Assembly: GCA_945874765.1 (NCBI GenBank)
Contig: CAMCHQ010000014.1
Span: 1-50,487 of the forward strand
Source: an uncultured Clostridia bacterium
Lineage (GTDB): Bacteria > Bacillota > Clostridia > Oscillospirales > Acutalibacteraceae
Direction: 5' to 3'
Length of the DNA stretch: 50,487 nt
The position numbers and the translations under genes are program-made. This document shows positions 6,969 through 15,447 of this stretch, piece by piece; position 1 is the first letter of the stretch, and each line of letters opens with the position of its first letter. Below the pieces are notes generated by a model. That model was not told where the DNA came from and searched no databases. It saw only the letters and a program-made list of their open reading frames with translations.

Positions 6969-9302
6969 TTATTTTGTTTTGATTGATTTAACCTTTGACC
7001 AGGAAGAATAAACTTTTTTGCCGTTTACTGTTTTATAAGTGCGAACACGAACAAAATACGTTTTCTTAGACTTAAGCTTTTTAACTGTAGTCTTTGTTGT
7101 CTTTTGCTTATTTACGGTAACGCTCTTATTATTGTTTTTGAACTTTTTATCGGTAGAATACTGAATTTGGTATCCCTTAACACCGCTTACCTTTGCCCAA
7201 GTAACGGTAAATGACTTTTTGCCGTTTGCAAGTTTCTTAATTGAAGTTGACTTAGGCTTAGACACCTTATTTGCATTTGTTGTGCTCGGCTTAGTTGCAG
7301 GCTGAGTTGTTGAAGGTGCGGTTGTAGGTTCGCTTGGTTTTGTTGCAGGAACGCTAGGCTTAACCTCATCAGGCTTTGTGCCCTTAACCAAAACGTTTAC
7401 GCTTCTGTAAGCGGCATTATCACCCAAAGGACCCGGGTCAAAGAAGAAGTCGGTTTCCTCAACAAATGAAGCTGAATAATATGTCTTAACGGTAAGTTTA
7501 ACCATAGTATCCTTTTCGGGTCTTGTTACCTTACCTGTCTTTGCGTCGATAATTTCAGGGTGGTCGGATTCCCAGCTTGAACAGATTGAATAGTAGCTGT
7601 AATCATCTGTATTTGCGGTATTGATTAAATCAAGATTACCCGTTACATCTGCGGCACTCTTGTTTTCGCCCTTGATATTTGCAAAGTTAGCGGCATAAAG
7701 TGCTGCGCTGTCAAGTCTTTGAAGTCTTGTATATGTATGATAAGGAACTACTACTCTTAATTCGCTTTCCTTAGTTCTGTCACCGCAAGTCAAAGTAAGT
7801 GAAAGGTCATAAACAGCGCCGTAGAAATCCTCGTCATAATTTGAAGAATCAACGCCTTTATAATAGATATTGCCGTTTTTGAAAATTACGGTATTATCAA
7901 CGTCGCCGTCGATATTTTTAACCTCGTTTAATTTAACGGTAATTTTATCGTCTGACTTAACATTCTCATTTATCTTTTCTTCAACTGTATTGATAACGTT
8001 TGTATCCTGATAATCTGAGTCAACGTCTGAAACATAGCCGAAGTCGCCGTCGGTATGAACGCCTGAAAATTCAGTCATCATCATTCCGTCACCCGACTGG
8101 TTGAAAAGATAATCGTCTGCTTTTTTAAGAAGAGAGTCATAAAGTGAGTCAAGTTTAACGGTGATTACATAGTTATTATTTTTAAGAGCGGTATCGGTAG
8201 CGTTAAAAGTCTTGCTTACGCTAATGTAACCCTCAGCCTCAACAGTGTAGCGATACTGACCGAAAATTACTGTATAATATCCGTTTTCATCAGGTAAAAT
8301 TTCGTCACCGAATGCGCCGCTTGAACCGTTCTTTTTAAGAGTGATTTTTGCATTTTCAGGTGTAACGTCAAACTTAACCTTATATTCGGTATATTTAAGA
8401 TTTACTGTTACATCAAGTGACTTATCGCCCTCATTAACGGTAAATGTACCCTCTGCGCTCTGACTTCCGCTTTGATAAGTTGCATAGTATTTATATTCAC
8501 CGACAGGAAGTTCAAACTGCGAAGTTTCATAGCCGTATTCGTCCTCCAAAGGAGAATATGTTTTACTGCCGTCTGATGAAGTTACTTTCAAAGTTGCGTA
8601 ATCTGTTTTAGCGCCTGTTGCAAGATTAACGGTAAAATCAACCGTTGCACCCTCTTTTAACACAACGTCGAGTTTAGTATTTTCGGTTAAAGTGATTTTT
8701 CTTGTGTCACGAATATATCCCAAAGCCGAAACGGTAAGAGTATATTCCGTATTGCCTTTAAGTGACGAAAGATTTTGAGAAATATTGCGGCTGTCAAAAA
8801 CGCTTACATTTGCGTCATTGATAACTTCGCCTTTTTCGTTTTTAGCGGTTACGTCAAGAGAATAAGTAGGAAGCTCGGCTTCGATATAAAGAGCATAATC
8901 TCTTGTACCCAAAACAGTTTTGCCGTCATTCTTATCTAAAATTGTAAGAGTAAGAGTAACTACCTTAGCGCCCTGCTCATATTTAGGGTGAGTAATTTTT
9001 GCCGAAACGGAATAACTGCCTGACACCTTAGCATAAGTATCGTCGCTTGAACTCCAAGAGGCGGTATAAAGCTTTGATGAGGTGTCCTTTTTAAGTGAAA
9101 CGCTTGTTTTTGAAAGAGGGATAATATATCTGCCATCATCGTCTTTTTTAAGACTGCCGTACGGGTCTATTGCCTTAGCGTAAGTGCTGTTAAGGTATGC
9201 TTCGACCTCGCTTGAATTTTCAGCCATAGCAGGAATCGCACTCATAAGCACAAGCATAAGCGACATAAACACTGCCAAAACCTTAGTGATTGTTTTTTTC
9301 AT
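6969..9302 (-). CDS. Large secreted multidomain (Ig/PEGA/Fn3-like) surface protein
   Basis: A 777-residue exported protein of unknown function. From the ATG at 9302, chosen for its AAAGGAG site, a signal peptide MKKTITKVLAVFMSLMLVLM...AMA opens it. Then come an Ig-like region (about 30-150), PEGA-like segments with the pattern YTLTVSALGYIRDTRKITL (about 150-400), a middle region with SGDGMMMTEFSG, a degenerate bacterial Ig domain (ASWESDHPEIIDAKTGKVTRP-like, about 590-650), a Pro/Thr/Ser linker and a C-terminal Fn3-like domain ending SKVKSIKTK. No LPXTG anchor or enzyme motif was seen. It is a single transcription unit controlled by a cobalamin riboswitch and terminator upstream, which suggests repression when B12 is plentiful. 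No corrinoid-binding motif is recognisable. Confidence 0.85.
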   Translation of the reverse strand: MKKTITKVLAVFMSLMLVLMSAIPAMAENSSEVEAYLNSTYAKAIDPYGSLKKDDDGRYIIPLSKTSVSLKKDTSSKLYTASWSSSDDTYAKVSGSYSVSAKITHPKYEQGAKVVTLTLTILDKNDGKTVLGTRDYALYIEAELPTYSLDVTAKNEKGEVINDANVSVFDSRNISQNLSSLKGNTEYTLTVSALGYIRDTRKITLTENTKLDVVLKEGATVDFTVNLATGAKTDYATLKVTSSDGSKTYSPLEDEYGYETSQFELPVGEYKYYATYQSGSQSAEGTFTVNEGDKSLDVTVNLKYTEYKVKFDVTPENAKITLKKNGSSGAFGDEILPDENGYYTVIFGQYRYTVEAEGYISVSKTFNATDTALKNNNYVITVKLDSLYDSLLKKADDYLFNQSGDGMMMTEFSGVHTDGDFGYVSDVDSDYQDTNVINTVEEKINENVKSDDKITVKLNEVKNIDGDVDNTVIFKNGNIYYKGVDSSNYDEDFYGAVYDLSLTLTCGDRTKESELRVVVPYHTYTRLQRLDSAALYAANFANIKGENKSAADVTGNLDLINTANTDDYSYYSICSSWESDHPEIIDAKTGKVTRPEKDTMVKLTVKTYYSASFVEETDFFFDPGPLGDNAAYRSVNVLVKGTKPDEVKPSVPATKPSEPTTAPSTTQPATKPSTTNANKVSKPKSTSIKKLANGKKSFTVTWAKVSGVKGYQIQYSTDKKFKNNNKSVTVNKQKTTKTTVKKLKSKKTYFVRVRTYKTVNGKKVYSSWSKVKSIKTK

Positions 9303-9326
9303 CTTTTCTCCTTTCAATTTCGGGCA

Positions 9327-9356
9327 TAAAAAAATGCACCGTTTAAAACAGTGCAT
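9327..9356 (-). terminator. Riboswitch-controlled terminator in the leader
   Basis: On the minus strand ATGCACTGTTTT pairs with AAACGGTGCAT and is followed by seven T residues, 25 bases before the start codon of the secreted protein. A GCAGTGC segment just after the aptamer (9436-9430) is complementary to its 5' arm and could act as antiterminator. Confidence 0.8.
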
Positions 9357-9443
9357 AAAATTGTATAGCAAAAAAAGCATATGGGCATAGTAATCCCATA
9401 CGTTAAATACTGCCGACTTCCAACCTAAAGCACTGCAAAAACC

Positions 9444-9630
9444 ATATACACGGCAGGTCTCCCGACTTAAGCTTCAACCTTGAAATAAACCTTCTCACTC
9501 AAAAGAGCAATGGCCGCCTTTAGCGAATATTTCTCGTCAGCAAATACGGTAGAGGTTCGGACTGCTCCGGATTCACACCGGATTCCCTTTTAATTTTATA
9601 TTCAAAACAAATATAAAAACCTATGTATAT
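9444..9630 (-). ncRNA. Cobalamin riboswitch
   Basis: The minus strand carries the cobalamin aptamer hallmarks in order: AAAAGGGAATCCGGTG, GAATCCGGAGCAGTCC, a GCCATTG element (consensus GCCACTG), a GAGAAGG-type segment and the B12 box AAGTCGGGAGACCTGCC. ATATACA at the 5' end (9630-9624) and TGTATAT at the 3' end (9450-9444) close the P1 stem. The stretch CCGCAACTGT after CAGTCC is replaced, so it is a divergent member. A consensus promoter precedes it and a terminator follows, so binding should end transcription of the secreted protein at 6969-9302. Confidence 0.92.
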
Positions 9631-9642
9631 CAGATTTGCTTT

Positions 9643-9671
9643 ATTATATCTTGCGCTGCGGTATTTGTCAA
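9643..9671 (-). promoter_or_regulatory. Promoter of the riboswitch-controlled unit
   Basis: A fully consensus promoter, TTGACA (9671-9666) and TATAAT (9648-9643) with a 17-base spacer, starts transcription just before the aptamer. Confidence 0.9.
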
Positions 9672-9691
9672 TATTTGTAAACGTAATAAAA

Positions 9692-9720
9692 GACAGCCCG
9701 AAAATCAGACTGTCTTTTTT
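9692..9720. terminator. Terminator after the CmpB-family gene
   Basis: GACAGCC (9692-9698) pairs with GACTGTC (9708-9714) with one mismatch, flanked by A- and T-runs. It follows the stop codon of the gene at 9741-10436 and closely resembles the terminator at 6898-6927. Confidence 0.75.
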
Positions 9721-9740
9721 GTTGTGCAAAGGCTACGGTA

Positions 9741-10436
9741 TTACTTATTTACTTTTTGGGAATTTGCATATATCTCTTTCATTCTCTCATCGGGGAAATG
9801 GTTATCAAGATACTGCTCATAAACATTATTAGGTGCCTGACCTGCGTCACGCTTATCCATTCTAAGTCCTGCCGTGGCGGAAACGAATGAATCGAAAATA
9901 AAGAACACAATGAAAGCCCACATAATAACGCTGCCGAGTTTGACGGGGATTTTTTCAATAACTTTTGACATTATAGGATAAATTGCCTTAATCCAAAGCA
10001 CACCCAAAGCGCCCCAAAAGCAAGAATAAAGAAAGCACACTCTGCCGTTGATATTAAGCGGCATATTGCTGTAATTCCACGCAACAGAGCCGAAAACTAT
10101 TTCCTGACCCAAAGAGCAGATATATTCCGTCACCGTGCCGACAATGAACGATACGATAAACACTTTCCAAATAGGTGCGTCTTTAACCTTATAAAGAGCA
10201 AGGGTTAAAACAACGGCGCCTATACCGTAAGCAACGGAGAACGGACCCCAAACAAGCGATTGACGTGATTCGATATAGCCGTGTTTAATGAGGCACCAAA
10301 GAGTTTCAACAAGAAAGCCTACAATACAGCTAATCATAAAAATCCAAACAATTTTGTCAAAGCACAAGCCTTCGGCGTATTCGCCATTTTCCTGCACTTT
10401 TTCCTGAGTATCATTCTTTTTTAAAGTATCAGTCAT
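9741..10436 (-). CDS. CmpB-family integral membrane protein (putative ABC transporter permease)
   Basis: A 231-residue membrane protein matching the family Pfam calls ABC_trans_CmpB, whose function is not established. After a charged N-terminus it has about five hydrophobic segments, starting with IVWIFMISCIVGFLVETLW; the family motif ESRQSLVWGPFSVAYGIGA follows, then a second TEYICS and CFLYSCFWGALGVLWIKAIYPI. No ATPase lies next to it. It is transcribed alone from an extended -10 promoter with a GGGAGG ribosome binding site. Confidence 0.8.
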   Translation of the reverse strand: MTDTLKKNDTQEKVQENGEYAEGLCFDKIVWIFMISCIVGFLVETLWCLIKHGYIESRQSLVWGPFSVAYGIGAVVLTLALYKVKDAPIWKVFIVSFIVGTVTEYICSLGQEIVFGSVAWNYSNMPLNINGRVCFLYSCFWGALGVLWIKAIYPIMSKVIEKIPVKLGSVIMWAFIVFFIFDSFVSATAGLRMDKRDAGQAPNNVYEQYLDNHFPDERMKEIYANSQKVNK

Positions 10437-10467
10437 AATTAAAGCCTCCCTTATTTATCACGTCTTA

Positions 10468-10476
10468 ATTATAGCA
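10468..10476 (-). promoter_or_regulatory. Extended -10 promoter of the CmpB-family gene
   Basis: TGCTATAAT on the minus strand is an extended -10 element 32-40 bases before the start codon. No good -35 box was seen. Confidence 0.5.
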
Positions 10477-10569
10477 CGCAAAAAATAAAAGAGGCTAAAC
10501 TAATTATAAATTTTAACGGTTTTAATTATACAAAGTTATATAGGTGTATAATTATGTTTTGAATAATGA

Positions 10570-10593
10570 GGCGAACACAGTTCGCCCCTACAA
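10570..10593 (-). repeat. GTAG-headed palindromic repeat, class 1
   Basis: The plus strand reads GGCGAAC-ACA-GTTCGCC-CCTAC; on the minus strand this is GTAG followed by a 7-bp stem. The same element recurs at 15248, 35817, 44420 and 50411. It lies downstream of the GH29 gene. Confidence 0.8.
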
Positions 10594-10617
10594 TTGTATT
10601 AATATACAAAAATCCAA

Positions 10618-12000
10618 TTATTCATATATACCGATTGATTTAATAACAGGGTTTGAACGGCTTTGGCGGATAACGAAGCGGATACCCTTTGCCTTTTTGC
10701 CTTTAAGATTAATAATCTTTTCAGCGCCGATAACAGTGCCCTTATAAACACGCTTATATTTGCCGTTTGCCTTTTTGATATAGAGGTCGAAAACCTCAAC
10801 TCTCTGGCTTTTTGTGATATCCTCTTTCAAAACGACGAAATTAACCTTACGTGTATCGTTAAAATCGAAATCGAGAACGCCGTTATCCTTTGTAAGCTCA
10901 CCGAGTTCGTGATAAGCGATAGGATTTGCGGTGATATTCTTAATCATTTTACCGAGTTTTTTAAGGTTTTTGACGTCTTTTTTATGAATTTCACCTTGTG
11001 CATTAGGCGGAATATTAAGTAAAAGAGTGCAGTTATTGCCTACGGAATTAAGATAAATTTTGAAAAGTTTTTTAGCGCTTTTTGAATTTCTGTTATCCTT
11101 TTCGTGGAAGAACCAACCCTTACGGATTGACACGTCGACCTCGGCAGGGAACCAGCAGATATAAGCGTTCTTTTCAAGAATTTTTCTTGAGCCTAAATCC
11201 TCGTCCGTTTGGTTATATTTTTGAAGAGAGGAAGCCTGACTTTCGTCCTGCTGGCTCAAAGCCATAATTCTGTCAGCCTCTCTCAAAGCGCAAGGTACAA
11301 CGCTGTATTCGCTCTTTCTCGACTTACCGCCCTCGTTACCTACCCAGCGGATATCAGGACCGCAGATAGCAATATTTGCCTTAGGCTGAAGTTTACGGAT
11401 AAGGTCATAATATCTTTGCCAATCGTATTCAAATTTCTTAGCGTTTGAACCCTTAGCGCCGTCGAACCACACCTCGAAAATCTCGCCGTAATTTGTGAGA
11501 AGTTCGGTAAGCTGATTGCAAAAATAATCGTTATAAGCGTCAGTTCCGTAACGTTCATCGTGCATATCCCAAGGGGAAAGATAAACGCCGAAATCCATAC
11601 CCTGCTTATGACATTCGTCGGACACTTCTTTGACGATATCGCCCTTATACGATGAATTTTTCACGCAGAAGTCTGTGTATTCACTCGGCCAAAGGCAGAA
11701 ACCGTCGTGGTGCTTACAAGTCAAAATAACACCTGTTGCACCTGAAGATTTGGCAACTTCAACCCACTGCTTAGCGTTTATCGACTTGATTGTGAAATCC
11801 GTTGCCTTTTCAACACCTGCGCCCCACTCTCTGTCGGTAGCGGTATTCATACCGAAGTGCATAAAGGTATAAAACGGTTTGTCGGCAAGTCTAAGCTGAT
11901 TAGAGCTTGGTTTAACGGAGATATATCTTTCAACCTCATCACTGTTAAGCGGGCGGTTATTATTGGTAGTTGTCCAGTTTTTATTAAAATTCGAAGCCAT
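10618..12000 (-). CDS. Alpha-L-fucosidase, GH29 family
   Basis: Glycoside hydrolase that releases L-fucose from glycans by a retaining mechanism. The 460 residues show YTFMHFGMNT (44-53), KHHDGFCLW (96-104) and the nucleophile Asp180 in FEVWFDGAKG, all GH29 landmarks; a galactose-binding-like C-terminal region follows from about 370. There is no signal peptide or membrane segment, so it should act in the cytoplasm on imported oligosaccharides. It is the second gene after the GH38 gene, 13 bases apart, so the pair probably degrades fucosylated, mannose-containing glycans. The acid/base residue could not be placed with confidence. Confidence 0.92.
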   Translation of the reverse strand: MASNFNKNWTTTNNNRPLNSDEVERYISVKPSSNQLRLADKPFYTFMHFGMNTATDREWGAGVEKATDFTIKSINAKQWVEVAKSSGATGVILTCKHHDGFCLWPSEYTDFCVKNSSYKGDIVKEVSDECHKQGMDFGVYLSPWDMHDERYGTDAYNDYFCNQLTELLTNYGEIFEVWFDGAKGSNAKKFEYDWQRYYDLIRKLQPKANIAICGPDIRWVGNEGGKSRKSEYSVVPCALREADRIMALSQQDESQASSLQKYNQTDEDLGSRKILEKNAYICWFPAEVDVSIRKGWFFHEKDNRNSKSAKKLFKIYLNSVGNNCTLLLNIPPNAQGEIHKKDVKNLKKLGKMIKNITANPIAYHELGELTKDNGVLDFDFNDTRKVNFVVLKEDITKSQRVEVFDLYIKKANGKYKRVYKGTVIGAEKIINLKGKKAKGIRFVIRQSRSNPVIKSIGIYE

Positions 12001-12013
12001 ATTTTTCTCCTCT

Positions 12014-15000
12014 TTAATAATCCTTGCCCTTATTGTTATCCTTAATAAAATTATCCTTATCGTTCAAGCGCCATACGCATTTGTTATATACATATTGAAG
12101 CTTTTGAGCAAAATTAAGTTTGAATGTAAACGGTCTTTTCTCAACCTCGTCATAAGTCGGAGTTACAAGTTTTGACAAAGGCGCATTTGTCTGGCTTGCC
12201 GAAAGGACTACGATATCCTTATCGTCGGGCAATGTAATTTCCTTTTCGCCGTTTAAATCGAACTCGACAAGGTAAAAATACATTATCTTTGCATATTGAA
12301 CCTCACCGTCTTTGAGGCAATGGGTAAATTCATAGCCGATTTTGCCCTTTTTCATATAAGCCGTTTCGCCGAAATCGTACAAATCCCAGCCGGCAAAACG
12401 TTCAAATGACGAAAGAACGGTTTTATTTACTTTCTTATCCCCAAGGATAAATTCAGCGGTCTTATCCCCTGTAAGGCAAGCGCAGAGAAGGACAAGTCTG
12501 TTTTTATTTTCATCGAGTTTAATCTTTTGAGATGAGCAGGTAAGCGCATTTTTATCCGACTTATCAATATCGAATTTTACGCCGTTTGCCGTAATTTCAT
12601 CAGGTACAAGAGTATCAGGGATTGTATATTCAAAATCGCCCTTTTCACCTTTTTTGGTGATAATATTTTTATCAAGCGGTAATGAAACAGGCGTACTCTC
12701 GACCTTTTGAGTATCAAGTGAGTTCTTTTTAAGTTTAAGTGCAAAACTCTTTATCTCATAAGGCTTAAAGCTTGTGACAAGTTTGCCGTCTTTAACGGTT
12801 GCCTCACCCTTGTTTTCCTCGCTTGCATAAATTTCTCTGGCGCTTTCGATACCCTCACCCAAGGTAAGAGTAAAGTTTTCGACCTCTTTGTTCGCACCCT
12901 CGTTAAGTCTTACAACAATTTCGTCGCTGTTTTCCGCTTTCTTTATTGCACGGATAATGACGTCGTTAGTTGAGACCTCGCCGAAAGAATACTGAGTTTT
13001 AAGAGGACCTTGGTGCTTAGTAGAAATATACGCAGTCATAGGGGTAACAAATTTTCTCGCTTCAAGCTGAGTAGCCGATTGAGCCTTGCCCTTATGGCTG
13101 AAAATCGCATATGAATATCTGTTAAGACCCAAATCCATAAACGACTGCATAGAGTCGATACGGTAATTTTTCTTAGGGGTATGAAGCACTGTAAGGCGGA
13201 GAGTATTATCCTTATATTTATCCCAGCCGTACTTACATTCACTCAAAACAGACACGCCGAAATCACCGCTTTTATCGGTCAAATCAACCCACTTTTGTGC
13301 AGGGACTTCAAAAAGCTGTTCGCTCATATTGCCACGTTCGATAGCGCCCAAGCCCAAATCAAACGTTGCCTTTTCATTCTCACAGGTAAATGAGAATTTA
13401 TTTTTAGCAAGAGTTCTGAGGCTTTCCCACTCAATCTCGGAATAAACCTCAACTATATCACAGCCGTCCGTAAGGGCAACGATACTTGTAAACGTGCTCT
13501 TTTTATCTTGCTGGATAACCTTAAACGATACTCTCGCAGGGCCTTGCTCCAAAACAGTTACGGTAACAACGTTAGGAATACGGTCGGCGTCCTTATTTGC
13601 CTCTTTATAATTCATTTCCCAAGCAGGCCATTCCTTAGAACCCGTATAGTTAAACAGACCGAGAGTAATAGGCTCTTTTAAAATTTCCTTTTCGTCAAGT
13701 TCCTTATCAAGAATTGATGAAATATTACCCTTACGGTTAAGAGTTACGATATACTTTTGATTTTCCATCATATTATCGTGGTTAATGGAAATTTCACTCT
13801 TAACGCAACAAGGCTTATCACTCGGGCGAACATCATAAACTCTTGTGCCGAGGCTTTTAACGTCGGCAACAAAAACAAGTTCAAGCGTACCGTCGGAAAG
13901 TGTGGAAGTTTGGCTTTTAACCTCTCTTCCCTTTTCGTCATAAACACGGACATAAGCGCTTTGCAAATCCTCAAGTCTGACAGTTACTGCGCCACGTCTT
14001 TGTGCTTCAACGGGGTTATAAACCATAACGGGAATACCGGAGCAAAAATCAGTTTTCATAAGGCTTGAAACGGGTGAAACCGACGCTTCAAGTTCATTTG
14101 TAAACTGATTCATTGAAACGGCATAATCGTTCCAAGAACGTTTATATACTCTTTGACAGCTTGTGCCCGGGATATCGTCGTGGAATTGATGAGCAATAAA
14201 GCGCTTCCACGAACGGTTAAGTGATTTTTGGTTATAATCGGTCAAGCCCAAATAAGAGGACATAACACCGCCACGTTCGCTCAAATCGGCAAGTTCCTCA
14301 CATCTTCGATTCCAGCGCTTACCGATTGCACGTGAAGTATATCCGCCCACGCCGTGGTTTGTCATAACAAGTTCCGTTTTCCAAACAGGAAGTTTTTCCT
14401 TTTGCTCGGGCGTATATTTATCCTCGATATCGTGATAAATTTCATCGGCAGATGCGGCAACAACCTCAATATCGCTTTTATCATTTTTCTTGATTTCCTC
14501 TTCTACAAAGGCAACGCTCTTTTCATCCGGAGCACCGCCCCTGTCGCCTATACCGTGGAAAATATATGTATCGTTGAGGTCATATTTTTCATTTTCCTTA
14601 AACTTATCGAGAACGAAATCCCAGTCACGCAGTTTGGTAAGCGTATAGTAATAAGAATGAGGATTGATGGAAGCGTAAACCTCACTGCCGTCGACACCCT
14701 GCCACTTGCCGATATCAAACGGAGTGCCGTAAGCACCGCCCCACGCAAGTTTTTGAGTAGTAAAGCCTATTAAATTTGCGTGACGTTCGATAGTGGGAAG
14801 CGCCCAGCCGAATCCGAAACAGTCGGGAAGATAGATATCAACGCTTCTTTTGCCGAATTTCTCGTCAAAATAGGAATTTCCGAAAAGAATATTTCTGAAA
14901 AGCGCCTCGGGTGACGGAATGTTGACGTCGCCGTTTTCAAAAGCGGAACCGCAGACATTCCACCTGCCCTGCTTTATGTATTCTTTCATTTTCTCGAAAA

Positions 15001-15199
15001 GCTCAGGGTAATATTCCTCCATAAGCTCATAGCGGTACGAGCCCTCAAACGAGAATTTATATGTAGGATATTTTTCAAAAAGTTTGAAATTATCAACCAA
15101 GGTGTTATAGATATATTTACTTACGGTTGTTTCAAAATCCCAGCTCCACACGGTATCAAGGTGTGAAGTTGCGACTGTATAAATTTTTTTCTTAGGCAT
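12014..15199 (-). CDS. Alpha-mannosidase, GH38 family
   Basis: Metal-dependent retaining alpha-mannosidase of 1061 residues. The N-terminal catalytic domain has the zinc-binding HLD at His13-Asp15 (TSHLDTVWSW) and the nucleophile Asp126 in YLPDCFGFGWALP; the conserved GSAFENGDVNIPSPEAL lies at 84-100. A middle three-helix bundle (around 280-380, with AHQFHDDIPGTS) and long beta-rich C-terminal domains follow, as usual for GH38. No signal peptide is present, so it is probably cytoplasmic. The start has an AAGAGG site. It is followed 13 bases later by the GH29 fucosidase and preceded by leuS across a repeat-filled gap of about 250 bases. Confidence 0.93.
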   Translation of the reverse strand: MPKKKIYTVATSHLDTVWSWDFETTVSKYIYNTLVDNFKLFEKYPTYKFSFEGSYRYELMEEYYPELFEKMKEYIKQGRWNVCGSAFENGDVNIPSPEALFRNILFGNSYFDEKFGKRSVDIYLPDCFGFGWALPTIERHANLIGFTTQKLAWGGAYGTPFDIGKWQGVDGSEVYASINPHSYYYTLTKLRDWDFVLDKFKENEKYDLNDTYIFHGIGDRGGAPDEKSVAFVEEEIKKNDKSDIEVVAASADEIYHDIEDKYTPEQKEKLPVWKTELVMTNHGVGGYTSRAIGKRWNRRCEELADLSERGGVMSSYLGLTDYNQKSLNRSWKRFIAHQFHDDIPGTSCQRVYKRSWNDYAVSMNQFTNELEASVSPVSSLMKTDFCSGIPVMVYNPVEAQRRGAVTVRLEDLQSAYVRVYDEKGREVKSQTSTLSDGTLELVFVADVKSLGTRVYDVRPSDKPCCVKSEISINHDNMMENQKYIVTLNRKGNISSILDKELDEKEILKEPITLGLFNYTGSKEWPAWEMNYKEANKDADRIPNVVTVTVLEQGPARVSFKVIQQDKKSTFTSIVALTDGCDIVEVYSEIEWESLRTLAKNKFSFTCENEKATFDLGLGAIERGNMSEQLFEVPAQKWVDLTDKSGDFGVSVLSECKYGWDKYKDNTLRLTVLHTPKKNYRIDSMQSFMDLGLNRYSYAIFSHKGKAQSATQLEARKFVTPMTAYISTKHQGPLKTQYSFGEVSTNDVIIRAIKKAENSDEIVVRLNEGANKEVENFTLTLGEGIESAREIYASEENKGEATVKDGKLVTSFKPYEIKSFALKLKKNSLDTQKVESTPVSLPLDKNIITKKGEKGDFEYTIPDTLVPDEITANGVKFDIDKSDKNALTCSSQKIKLDENKNRLVLLCACLTGDKTAEFILGDKKVNKTVLSSFERFAGWDLYDFGETAYMKKGKIGYEFTHCLKDGEVQYAKIMYFYLVEFDLNGEKEITLPDDKDIVVLSASQTNAPLSKLVTPTYDEVEKRPFTFKLNFAQKLQYVYNKCVWRLNDKDNFIKDNNKGKDY

Positions 15200-15247
15200 A
15201 ATTGTTACCTCTTATTTTGGGTAAATTAAAAATTAACGTATCATTGA

Positions 15248-15271
15248 GGCGAACACAGTTCGCCCCTACGG
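15248..15271 (-). repeat. GTAG-headed palindromic repeat, class 1
   Basis: A copy of the GGCGAAC-ACA-GTTCGCC element with the CTACGG tail, between leuS and the GH38 gene. Confidence 0.8.
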
Positions 15272-15280
15272 CGTCGAAAG

Positions 15281-15344
15281 AAATTACGTGTTTGAATAAA
15301 TTTCTGCGAAATTTATAATAAACACTCCATTCCTTTCTCCTTTT
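15281..15344. repeat. 64-bp direct repeat, copy 1
   Basis: This copy, beginning AAATTACGTGTTTG and ending CTTTCTCCTTTT, is identical to 15383-15446. The copies flank a 38-base segment (15345-15382) that contains an imperfect CCCCACCAAATC/GATTCGTCGGGG hairpin. Confidence 0.9.
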
Positions 15345-15382
15345 CCCCACCAAATCTTCGATTCGTCGGGGACCCCGATTGG

Positions 15383-15446
15383 AAATTACGTGTTTGAATA
15401 AATTTCTGCGAAATTTATAATAAACACTCCATTCCTTTCTCCTTTT
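15383..15446. repeat. 64-bp direct repeat, copy 2
   Basis: Second identical copy, ending at the leuS stop codon. On the minus strand each copy begins AAAAGGAGAAAGGAATGG, which resembles a ribosome binding site with an ATG, but it opens no long frame. Confidence 0.9.
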
Positions 15447-15447
15447 G

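Noticed and set aside
10501-10569. TATAAT-like boxes on the plus strand before the class 1 palindrome
   Set aside because: No plus-strand gene follows; the region is simply AT-rich.
15281-15446. Possible CRISPR array
   Set aside because: Only two repeat units of 64 bases with one 38-base spacer, no cas genes, and the repeat is far longer than CRISPR repeats.
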